Shown here piece by piece: positions 8,437 to 14,022 of a DNA stretch of 24,056 nt; the first letter of the stretch is position 1; each line of letters begins with the position of its first letter. The notes beneath the pieces were generated by a model. The model was given only the letters and a program-made list of their open reading frames with translations. It was not told where the DNA came from and did no database searches. The DNA comes from an uncultured Pseudomonadota bacterium (lineage in GTDB: Bacteria > Pseudomonadota > Alphaproteobacteria > Rs-D84), in contig CAMZFU010000011.1 in the NCBI GenBank assembly GCA_947306185.1, positions 1 to 24,056 of the forward strand, given 5' to 3'. Made by a program: the position numbers and the translations under genes.

Positions 8437-10119
8437 ATGCTAAATGACATTGTTGAATTTTTACCGGATATCCAAAGCATAAATCCATCAAACCAAACTG
8501 GATTTGTGCTGTTTTGTATTAGCGATAAAGAAGCGGTTTCCGCACAGTACCAATTATTGCACGATTTTGATATTCCATCTGTATTGGATATTGATAACTA
8601 TGGGGCACGTTATGTTGTTCCATTAGAATCCCCAGATAAAAACTTTATGCTAAATTTTATTCGTCGTGGTTGGAGCCCTGATTACGACCAGCCATTCGTG
8701 CAATACTTAATCACAGTGTACAACGAAGATGCCGCAAACAAGATTTACAATATACTGGTTGCGGGCGGATATAATGTGGCCAAATCCCCAAATAATATGC
8801 AATTGGTTGTGAAATGCATTGCTGATTCCGAACGCGATACCGCCATCGCAGAATTAAAAAATAAATTAGCAGCATTTGAAAAGACAACACCAAAATCCAT
8901 AGACGATTATTTCAACAAAATTTTATTTAATGGCTTAATAGAAAACCCAGAATATCGTAAAGTTCGCGAACAAGAATTTTCATCTGAAACAATTGAACAA
9001 ACCAAAGATTTAATCATTCGTGAAATCGTGTATAGATATTTTAACATTATAATTTATGCTCATTTGACTTGTCCAAGATTCGATGCGAATAAATTAAATA
9101 ATGAAACAATCAAAAACATAAATCTTATTCGCGACTTTTTATATTCCGTTGCGGAAAAATATATTGATACCCAAATAGATGTCGCAAATAAAACGCAACA
9201 ACAACCTATCATCAGATTTGATTACCTGAAAAATTGCGGTGAATACGATAGTTTCAAGAAAGTATTAAAACTTGCCAAGAATTGGCAACCAATAAATAAA
9301 ATAAACGCCCAAATTGAACAATACAACACACGTATGTCACAACGGTGGACATATAAAATTATGGATTTAAATGACGGTTTTTATGTTGTTCATCTTGGTG
9401 CCCAAGAGGCATTGAATTACGAAAACCGCACATTAAAACACGGCACCGAAATTTATTATAATGATGACCCTTACGAGGGTATATCACGATATTCCATACG
9501 CAAAGGTTACGTGCCACTGGTCACACTGACCGCACATAACGACCAAATAATCAAATGTTACGGTTATAAAAATACTGTTCCAACCGACAGCAAACTGCGC
9601 GAAGCGGTCCGCACATTTATGCGCGAATACAAATTAACAATTCCGGACAACCGTTGGAATAAATTAATCGCATACGTAAAACAAAACGGCACCGTGTACG
9701 ACATATTTGATTTACCGGACGGTTTTGTATTAAACGATACATTAAACTTGGAAGAAATGGGACTTGATAAATTACCTAACATGTCAACGGTGGCCGTAAA
9801 TGGAAATCTTTTGGCGTATAAAAATAATTTATCAAATCTGGATGGTGCCCCGTACAGAGTTTTGGGGAAATGCGATTTTAGTCAGAATCCATTGGAATCT
9901 TTACGCGGAATGCCGCGCGAAATTGGCGGTTTGGTTCTATTATCTGGTCATAAATTAAATGCTGAATCATTTGTACCACTCTATATCGAAGATAAATTGA
10001 AAAAGAATGATGTCTTGGGTGTGGATAAATCTGTTGCCGCCGCATGGCAAGACCAAATCAATCAACGAAAAATTGGTATATCAAATATAATCTCTGCTTT
10101 ATGCGAAAGGAAAAAATAA
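8437..10119 (+). CDS. PcfJ-like domain protein with C-terminal leucine-rich repeats
   Basis: A 560-residue multi-domain protein. Residues ~20-145 look like two alpha/beta repeats (FVLFCISDKEAVSAQYQLL and YLITVYNEDAANKIYNIL). A helical middle follows. Residues ~300-400 fit the PcfJ-like domain found in phage and mobile-element proteins: MDLNDGFYVVHL, then ALNYENRTLKHGTEIYY, then RYSIRKG..PLVTLTAHNDQIIKCYGYKN. In typical members the centre reads HCVG; here it is HGTE. Residues ~442-510 contain two or three short leucine-rich repeats of the 'L.sL.GaP..v.g.f..s.N' type (NNLSNLDGAP, QNPLESLRGMP). This combination is common on mobile elements, but no biochemical role is established that I can name. 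A strong promoter lies upstream, but no ribosome site. Confidence in the domain names is moderate. Confidence 0.6.
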   Translation: MLNDIVEFLPDIQSINPSNQTGFVLFCISDKEAVSAQYQLLHDFDIPSVLDIDNYGARYVVPLESPDKNFMLNFIRRGWSPDYDQPFVQYLITVYNEDAANKIYNILVAGGYNVAKSPNNMQLVVKCIADSERDTAIAELKNKLAAFEKTTPKSIDDYFNKILFNGLIENPEYRKVREQEFSSETIEQTKDLIIREIVYRYFNIIIYAHLTCPRFDANKLNNETIKNINLIRDFLYSVAEKYIDTQIDVANKTQQQPIIRFDYLKNCGEYDSFKKVLKLAKNWQPINKINAQIEQYNTRMSQRWTYKIMDLNDGFYVVHLGAQEALNYENRTLKHGTEIYYNDDPYEGISRYSIRKGYVPLVTLTAHNDQIIKCYGYKNTVPTDSKLREAVRTFMREYKLTIPDNRWNKLIAYVKQNGTVYDIFDLPDGFVLNDTLNLEEMGLDKLPNMSTVAVNGNLLAYKNNLSNLDGAPYRVLGKCDFSQNPLESLRGMPREIGGLVLLSGHKLNAESFVPLYIEDKLKKNDVLGVDKSVAAAWQDQINQRKIGISNIISALCERKK

Positions 10120-10140
10120 AACGCCGTTTCGGTGGTTGCA

Positions 10141-10275
10141 CTATGTGATTTTCTCTAATAGATTATGAATTTCATGATTAAAACCATTTCCCCAAGCGGA
10201 TTTGACGGACCAAACAACAACCGGGTTAACCGTATTATTTCCATTGTTATATGAAACGCCATGAAAACCTATCAC
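10141..10275 (-). pseudogene. Possible gene relic (C-terminal fragment)
   Basis: On the minus strand, between a TAA at 10276-10278 and a TAG at 10141-10143, there is a 44-codon open stretch with protein-like composition (VIGFHGVSYNNGNNTV, VVVWSVKSAWGNGF). It has no ATG. Together with its position in an otherwise empty 250-base gap, this suggests the decayed tail of a gene replaced by the neighbouring accessory genes. The family is not recognised. Confidence 0.3.
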
Positions 10276-10335
10276 TTACCGTTGTGAAATACATACCGTT
10301 TGTTATTTTTGGTTTTATTTTTATATATTGTTTCC

Positions 10336-10341
10336 TATAAT
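10336..10341 (+). promoter_or_regulatory. -10 box (TATAAT) of the nucleosidase-like gene
   Basis: TATAAT lies 31 bases before the preferred ATG at 10373. The upstream region is T-rich without a clear -35. Because this box lies just before an in-frame ATG at 10343, the downstream ATG with its ribosome site is preferred. Confidence 0.45.
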
Positions 10342-10372
10342 CATGGGCGACAAATATCAAAGGGGAACAAAA

Positions 10373-10900
10373 ATGAAAGTATCCGTAAAAAATAAAGATG
10401 ATTCAACCTGGTTCGTTGTCGCATTGGAAGAAGAATTTTCTTCGGATAAACACAATGTTTTATATACTGGGATGGGTAAAATAAATGCGGCAATGTCTGT
10501 GCAATGGTTAATTGATAATTTTAATGTAAAAAAGATTATAAATGTCGGTTCTGCGGGTGGCAATCCAAACAAAGTAAAAGCTTGTCAGGTGTATAACATA
10601 GGGACAACGGTTGATAGAGATTGGTGTTTTCCAGATAGTGGATATGTGACATCTATAACGAATAATGACGCAGGCCCAGAACCAAAAACTTGTTTTACTG
10701 GCGACAGTTTTGTAACTGATTGGAACAATGATTATGAAATAGTAGATATGGAAGCCTTTGCGATAGCCAAAGTTTGTAATGCCCCAGAAAATAATGTGCA
10801 ATTCCGTTGTTATAAGTATATAAGCGATAATGGAAATAATGATGATTGGCGTGAAGGTTTAATAAAATGTAATAAAATATTTAATGAAATGTTCAACTAG
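10373..10900 (+). CDS. Compact MTA/SAH nucleosidase-like (nucleoside phosphorylase superfamily) protein
   Basis: A 175-residue protein recognisable as a shortened relative of 5'-methylthioadenosine/S-adenosylhomocysteine nucleosidase (about 230 aa in E. coli). Landmarks in order: VVALEEEF, matching the AMEEE start with the catalytic-type Glu; TGMGKINAAMS; IINVGSAGG (phosphate/ribose loop); VDMEAFAIAKVC, matching VEMEATAIAHVC with the ribose-binding Glu; and KYISDNGNNDDW, matching the SDxAD catalytic-Asp loop. The deletion falls mainly between the GSAGG and VDMEA segments and at the N-terminus. The start at 10373 has an AAAGGGG site; an in-frame TTG and ATG further upstream lack one. It may be an active, minimal nucleosidase or a repurposed nucleotide-binding protein. 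It sits just left of the repeat-flanked cassettes. Confidence 0.7.
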   Translation: MKVSVKNKDDSTWFVVALEEEFSSDKHNVLYTGMGKINAAMSVQWLIDNFNVKKIINVGSAGGNPNKVKACQVYNIGTTVDRDWCFPDSGYVTSITNNDAGPEPKTCFTGDSFVTDWNNDYEIVDMEAFAIAKVCNAPENNVQFRCYKYISDNGNNDDWREGLIKCNKIFNEMFN

Positions 10901-10937
10901 TATTAAAAATTGACACACTATTTCGGCGTTTGAATTT

Positions 10938-10996
10938 TTGGTTGTGCTATCTAGGCAATTTGCGAGTCGAATTATTAGAGATTGGGCGAGAGATTG
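10938..10996 (+). repeat. Repeat A, copy 1 (59 bp, left flank of cassette 1)
   Basis: Fifty-nine bases match 12625-12683 with only about six mismatches, all in the left half; the right ~30 bases (from GAGTCGAATT through GGGCGAGAGATTG) are identical. The element holds a small inverted repeat, AATTTG/CGAATT around CGAGT. Its last bases, TTG, start the -35 of the next gene. It can be read as protein (RVELLEIGREI), so it may derive from a gene tail. Confidence 0.85.
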
Positions 10997-11022
10997 CTAA
11001 AATGAAGAACTGTTTTTATAAT
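10994..11022 (+). promoter_or_regulatory. Promoter of the 461-aa gene, -35 starting inside repeat A
   Basis: TTGCTA at 10994-10999 and TATAAT at 11017-11022 are spaced by exactly 17 bases. The first three bases of the -35 are the last three of repeat A. Confidence 0.6.
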
Positions 11023-11074
11023 TGATGTTTTGGGCGTTTTTTGCTAGCATGCACTTGGACAGGAGGTCAAAAAG

Positions 11075-12460
11075 ATGTCGAAATTAGAAGATTTTCAAGC
11101 AGCCATAGCAAAACTGAAAGAAGCTGATTCACAAGTAAAAGAACAAACTATCCAAGACAGTCAAATCATGTCAGAGGTAAAAAATTGGGTTTGTGTTCAT
11201 GCAACGCGTTATATGCCCCCACGAAATCCTGATGGAATGATGTTTATACCAACAACGGCTATGGTGACAAACTATGCTATTCCGCGTACCACAATCCATG
11301 TTACGTTAAACCATGTTGTAGAATCTCATAATGCTGGCGCATGGGAGGATTGTCCTTATGTAATTTTTGCACCATATACAGAGATAGTTGAAAAAAATGT
11401 GAATCCAAGTTGTGTGTCTTTATTTGATACATATTTTGTCCCAGATTCTGACCATGGCTTACTGTTGCCACCAAGTGCTTATATCGTTCAACCATCCGAA
11501 AAAGAATTCTATGAAATTGGCGAACATATGGCAACATATAAACGTGGCAATTATACGAAACAAGAAGTGGAATTTATATTATCTCTGATGCCATCAGAAA
11601 TTCAACAAAAATACAAACAATTTACAGAATATACCTTGGATAATAGTTATACGTTTTACTTTTTTGATATTAATATTCCCGATGACAATCAACGTCACAA
11701 GATATTAAGTACAAAATATAAACAACAAATGGACAAATATGGCGAAGATCTTTTATCTTCATACCTGCGCAATTATGTTGTGCGTTTGGCAATGGAATCC
11801 AAGGGGTTCAGTTACGTGGCCCCTAATTACACCGTCAGTAATTCAGCTTGTAATGCAGTCAAAGATTTTGGGATATCAACAAATGTGGATGAAAAATCAC
11901 ATTTTGGTAGCATAGAACGAGCGATGGAAGATGCGTGGTCTGCGATGCGTTCACAAACTATAACAGTATTAACAGAACGTAAAATAAGTGAATTATACGA
12001 CCTTTTTGTAACAAAACCATACACCGAATGGCTAGATGAAGAACTATACGAAGAATCCGATAAATCTTTACCAAAAATACATCTCGATGTTCTGGATGCA
12101 ATTGTAAATAACGCTCCAATGCATTATTATAAAACATACAGTGACATCTTTGCTTCAAAAACACAAGACGAAAATATAAAAACAATTGCTGAATATAGCC
12201 CAAATTTAGATATTGCATTGCGCAAAAATTCTCAAATATTGGAAACCGAATTCCAAAATGCCGTACAAATACTAAAACAGAATCCGCAATACCCAAAATT
12301 TGAACGGTTGGTGAAAAAAGTACTAGAACGCTGTTCAAAAATGAAACCTGGTGATTTTATAGATCTACCATATTGGGGCCCGGACTTTCTTGAAGATGGT
12401 ATTGAGAGAATGCAACCTATGGTACCACCACTTCCACCGATTATAAAAAATCGGAATTAA
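11075..12460 (+). CDS. Hypothetical protein, 461 aa, cargo of repeat-flanked cassette 1
   Basis: I do not recognise this protein. It has a near-perfect AGGAGGT ribosome site 8 bases before the ATG. No signal peptide or membrane span is visible. Residues ~1-35 are a charged helix (LEDFQAAIAKLKEADSQVKE). Residues ~38-150 look like a compact domain: WVCVHATRYMPPRNPDG, IPRTTIHVTLNHVVESHNAG, CPYVIFAPYTEIVEKN, then GLLLPPSAYIVQPSE. The conserved-looking His-Ala-Thr and Asn-His-Val-Val positions could be catalytic, but this is a guess. The middle and C-terminal parts are helical and charged, ending in a proline-rich MVPPLPPIIKNRN tail. It lies between repeat A copy 1 and repeat B copy 1, with its own promoter. 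Confidence 0.8.
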   Translation: MSKLEDFQAAIAKLKEADSQVKEQTIQDSQIMSEVKNWVCVHATRYMPPRNPDGMMFIPTTAMVTNYAIPRTTIHVTLNHVVESHNAGAWEDCPYVIFAPYTEIVEKNVNPSCVSLFDTYFVPDSDHGLLLPPSAYIVQPSEKEFYEIGEHMATYKRGNYTKQEVEFILSLMPSEIQQKYKQFTEYTLDNSYTFYFFDINIPDDNQRHKILSTKYKQQMDKYGEDLLSSYLRNYVVRLAMESKGFSYVAPNYTVSNSACNAVKDFGISTNVDEKSHFGSIERAMEDAWSAMRSQTITVLTERKISELYDLFVTKPYTEWLDEELYEESDKSLPKIHLDVLDAIVNNAPMHYYKTYSDIFASKTQDENIKTIAEYSPNLDIALRKNSQILETEFQNAVQILKQNPQYPKFERLVKKVLERCSKMKPGDFIDLPYWGPDFLEDGIERMQPMVPPLPPIIKNRN

Positions 12461-12516
12461 GTCAAATTTAACTGAATATGTTTAGCAAATTTGGTAGACT
12501 TTGTGGTCAACTACTT

Positions 12517-12590
12517 AGTTCGAAAATGACAATTTTTTGACATTTTCTAAACCTAAACTTTCGAACTCGACGAAAGTATTAGAAAACAAA
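12517..12590 (+). repeat. Repeat B, copy 1 (74 bp, right flank of cassette 1)
   Basis: Seventy-four bases matching 13522-13595 in length and order. The right 36 bases (from AAACTTTCGAACTC through AGAAAACAAA) differ at only two positions; the left half is more divergent. It begins AGTTCGAAA and contains CTTTCGAACT, partly complementary. It lies after the 461-aa gene and leads straight into a strong hairpin and repeat A copy 2. Confidence 0.85.
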
Positions 12591-12592
12591 AG

Positions 12593-12618
12593 AAAACTTG
12601 CCCCGATGGGCAAGTTTT
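12593..12618. terminator. Bidirectional hairpin terminator between convergent cassette genes
   Basis: AAAACTTGCCC and GGGCAAGTTTT form a perfect 11-bp stem with loop CGAT. A- and T-rich ends make it suitable for either strand. It separates the 461-aa gene (+) from the ART-like gene (-). Confidence 0.75.
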
Positions 12619-12624
12619 GAAACT

Positions 12625-12683
12625 ATGGTTATGCTGTCTGTGCAATTCGCGAGTCGAATTATTAGAGATTGGGCGAGAGATTG
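12625..12683 (+). repeat. Repeat A, copy 2 (59 bp, left flank of cassette 2)
   Basis: Second copy of the 59-bp element at 10938-10996; the right 30 bases are identical. Here the internal inverted repeat is perfect (AATTCG-CGAGT-CGAATT). It ends four bases before the stop codon of the ART-like gene. Confidence 0.85.
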
Positions 12684-12687
12684 AAAA

Positions 12688-13500
12688 TTATTTTTGTTTT
12701 CCACATTGAATCAATTTTTCTTTTTGTCTAGCAATTTCGGCAATTCTGAAATCATAAAAATCATGTAATTGCTTTATCCATTTTTCTCTTTCTAAGATTG
12801 TTAAGCGACGAGGAACATAATTTTTTACAAATTCTTGCTCTATATGTTTTAATTTTTTAGTATCAACATGTGTCTTCATTGAAGGCAATGTTTTATCGGT
12901 TCTGACGACATTATTTTGTCTGAATATAATATACGAATTATCACCACCACATTCTGTAAAGTTTTTATAAGAAAAACCATTTATGTCGACAGATTCAAAA
13001 AATCTTATCATTCTTTGTAAAAACAAATTTTCAGCATTTGCTTTATCATATAAAGATTCGTAAGATATTTCTTGTTTGATTTTATCATCGGTAATCGATT
13101 GTGAAATAAAATCATAATGGTAAGGTAATTTTTTTAATGCCACTAATTCGCATTTTTTTTGAATATCGTCCCATTTTTGTAGATTATCTATATCATCAAT
13201 GATGGTGTTGTCTAATAAAAAGGCCAAAATTATTGCCTGCCAATCTTCTACATAATGATTATTCAGGTCAGGTATTTCCAAATAAAATCCTTTTCTGAAA
13301 TGTACAGGGATAATTTTAGGTTTGTTTATATCTATGTTTTTATCGCGTTTCCATTTACCTTCGTTCAATACAGTTCTGGCAGAAAATTCCGTACCAAAAT
13401 GAGTTAACGGAAGAAAATAATCAAAATCATAATAAGTGCCATGAAAACAACTTATGGCTTTACCAGATTTATCACATAAAAGATCAATATTATCAGTCAT
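12688..13500 (-). CDS. ADP-ribosyltransferase-fold protein (PolyVal/phage-type ART-like), cargo of cassette 2
   Basis: A 270-residue protein with landmarks of ART-like proteins found in phages and polyvalent mobile-element proteins. They are CFHGTYYDFDYF (His20-Gly-Thr22, NAD-binding first strand), LTHFGTEFSARTVL (His34-Phe-Gly), and IIPVHFRKGFYLEIPDLNNHYVEDW (the strand usually reading 'v.l.i.NPl.l.Dl'). Near residues 170-195 is DINGFSYKNFTECGG..SYIIF, matching the 'dGi.Y.N..E....sYi.f' motif with presumed catalytic Glu183. These suggest NAD-dependent ADP-ribosylation of an unknown target. The remainder is helical and Lys-rich. No signal peptide and no adjacent antitoxin or immunity gene is evident. 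A promoter-like TTTAAC-17-TACAAT lies inside and beside repeat B, only 7 bases from the ATG, so the mRNA may be leaderless. Confidence 0.65.
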   Translation of the reverse strand: MTDNIDLLCDKSGKAISCFHGTYYDFDYFLPLTHFGTEFSARTVLNEGKWKRDKNIDINKPKIIPVHFRKGFYLEIPDLNNHYVEDWQAIILAFLLDNTIIDDIDNLQKWDDIQKKCELVALKKLPYHYDFISQSITDDKIKQEISYESLYDKANAENLFLQRMIRFFESVDINGFSYKNFTECGGDNSYIIFRQNNVVRTDKTLPSMKTHVDTKKLKHIEQEFVKNYVPRRLTILEREKWIKQLHDFYDFRIAEIARQKEKLIQCGKQK

Positions 13501-13507
13501 GCTTATA

Positions 13508-13536
13508 ATTGTACCACAAACAGTTCGAAAGTTAAA
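13508..13536 (-). promoter_or_regulatory. Possible promoter of the ART-like gene, overlapping repeat B
   Basis: On the minus strand TTTAAC (13531-13536) and TACAAT (13508-13513) are spaced by 17 bases. The -35 falls at the left arm of the inverted repeat in repeat B copy 2. The predicted transcript would start at or next to the ATG. Confidence 0.4.
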
Positions 13537-13595
13537 AAAAATTGCAATCTTTCAAATTAAAACTTTCGAACTCGGTGAAAGTATTAGAAAACAAA
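13522..13595 (+). repeat. Repeat B, copy 2 (74 bp, right flank of cassette 2)
   Basis: Second copy of the 74-bp element at 12517-12590. Here AGTTCGAAAGTT (13522-13533) and AACTTTCGAACT (13561-13572) are perfect 12-base inverted repeats with 27 bases between them. It is followed by an imperfect hairpin and a duplicated tRNA-Gln 3' end instead of another repeat A. Confidence 0.85.
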
Positions 13596-13627
13596 TAAAA
13601 AACCGCTCTGAAACGAACGGTTGTCTA

Positions 13628-13646
13628 TCTTGGTTGGGGCAACTGG
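13628..13646 (-). repeat. Duplicated tRNA-Gln 3' end (att-like)
   Basis: Nineteen bases identical to 13815-13833, covering the CCA end and acceptor-stem side of tRNA-Gln plus three flanking bases. On the minus strand it is followed by its own hairpin with a T-run, just as the real tRNA is. Such a displaced tRNA end is typical of att sites left by tRNA-targeting integrases; none is encoded in this window. Confidence 0.6.
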
Positions 13647-13788
13647 GCGCCTTGATACATAATAATAAAAATCTATAAAAACTCGTGGGTACACAAACTC
13701 CGTTTTTATGATTTTTCTAATTATGTATTCTCGTATTGATGCTGCACTGCGTTTGCACCGATCCAGTTGCCACGGAATAAATAAAAAA

Positions 13789-13802
13789 GACCCAATCGGG
13801 TC
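13789..13802 (-). terminator. Terminator downstream of tRNA-Gln
   Basis: GACCC-loop-GGGTC hairpin, followed on the minus strand by TTTTTT. It is flanked by A and T runs on both sides, so it could act in both directions. Confidence 0.7.
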
Positions 13803-13817
13803 ATTTTTATTTATTCT

Positions 13818-13891
13818 TGGTTGGGGCAACTGGATTCGAACCAATACTAGCGGAGTCAGAGTCCGATGTTCTACCATTAAACTATGCCCCA
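13818..13891 (-). tRNA. tRNA-Gln (anticodon CUG), CCA encoded
   Basis: On the minus strand the acceptor stem TGGGGCA pairs with TGCCCCA, followed by discriminator A and an encoded CCA. The D-arm contains AATGGTAGA. The anticodon loop is CT-CTG-AC between GGA and TCC, giving anticodon CUG. The T-arm carries GGTTCGAATCC. The TGGGGCATAG start is typical of glutamine tRNAs. An excellent promoter lies upstream and a hairpin terminator downstream, so it is transcribed alone. Confidence 0.95.
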
Positions 13892-13902
13892 GTGTGCGTG
13901 GT

Positions 13903-13931
13903 ATTATATACCGCGATACCGCGTTTTGCAA
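13903..13931 (-). promoter_or_regulatory. Promoter of tRNA-Gln
   Basis: On the minus strand TTGCAA (13926-13931) and a perfect TATAAT (13903-13908) are spaced by exactly 17 bases. The predicted transcript begins a few bases before the mature tRNA. Confidence 0.75.
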
Positions 13932-13988
13932 TGAAAAAATACGTGGCGATAAAAATTCGTTCCTATGGCCGTGACCACACCAAATAAA

Positions 13989-13994
13989 TATAAT
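13989..13994 (+). promoter_or_regulatory. -10 box (TATAAT) of the choloylglycine-hydrolase-family gene
   Basis: A perfect TATAAT about 28 bases before the ATG, with AAAGGA as the ribosome site. No clear -35 is visible. Confidence 0.45.
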
Positions 13995-14022
13995 TTCCGA
14001 TACCCAAGCCAAAGGATAAAAA

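Larger units (their letters stand above)
13596..13817. other. Gene-free junction with tRNA-Gln end duplications
   Basis: No credible gene. It contains an imperfect hairpin at 13601-13622 (AACCG...CGGTT; followed by a T-run when read on the minus strand), a 19-base direct copy of the tRNA-Gln 3' end with flank (13628-13646), an inverted 11-base piece of the same tRNA end (13761-13771) and the tRNA terminator (13789-13802). Confidence 0.6.

Noticed and set aside
10328..10372. TTG or upstream ATG start for the nucleosidase-like gene
   Set aside because: No ribosome site, and they lie beside the -10 box; the ATG at 10373 has AAAGGGG.
11075..13500. The 461-aa protein and the ART-like protein as a toxin-antitoxin pair
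   Set aside because: They are convergent, each in its own repeat-flanked unit with a terminator between them, and neither resembles a known antitoxin; co-regulation is not supported.
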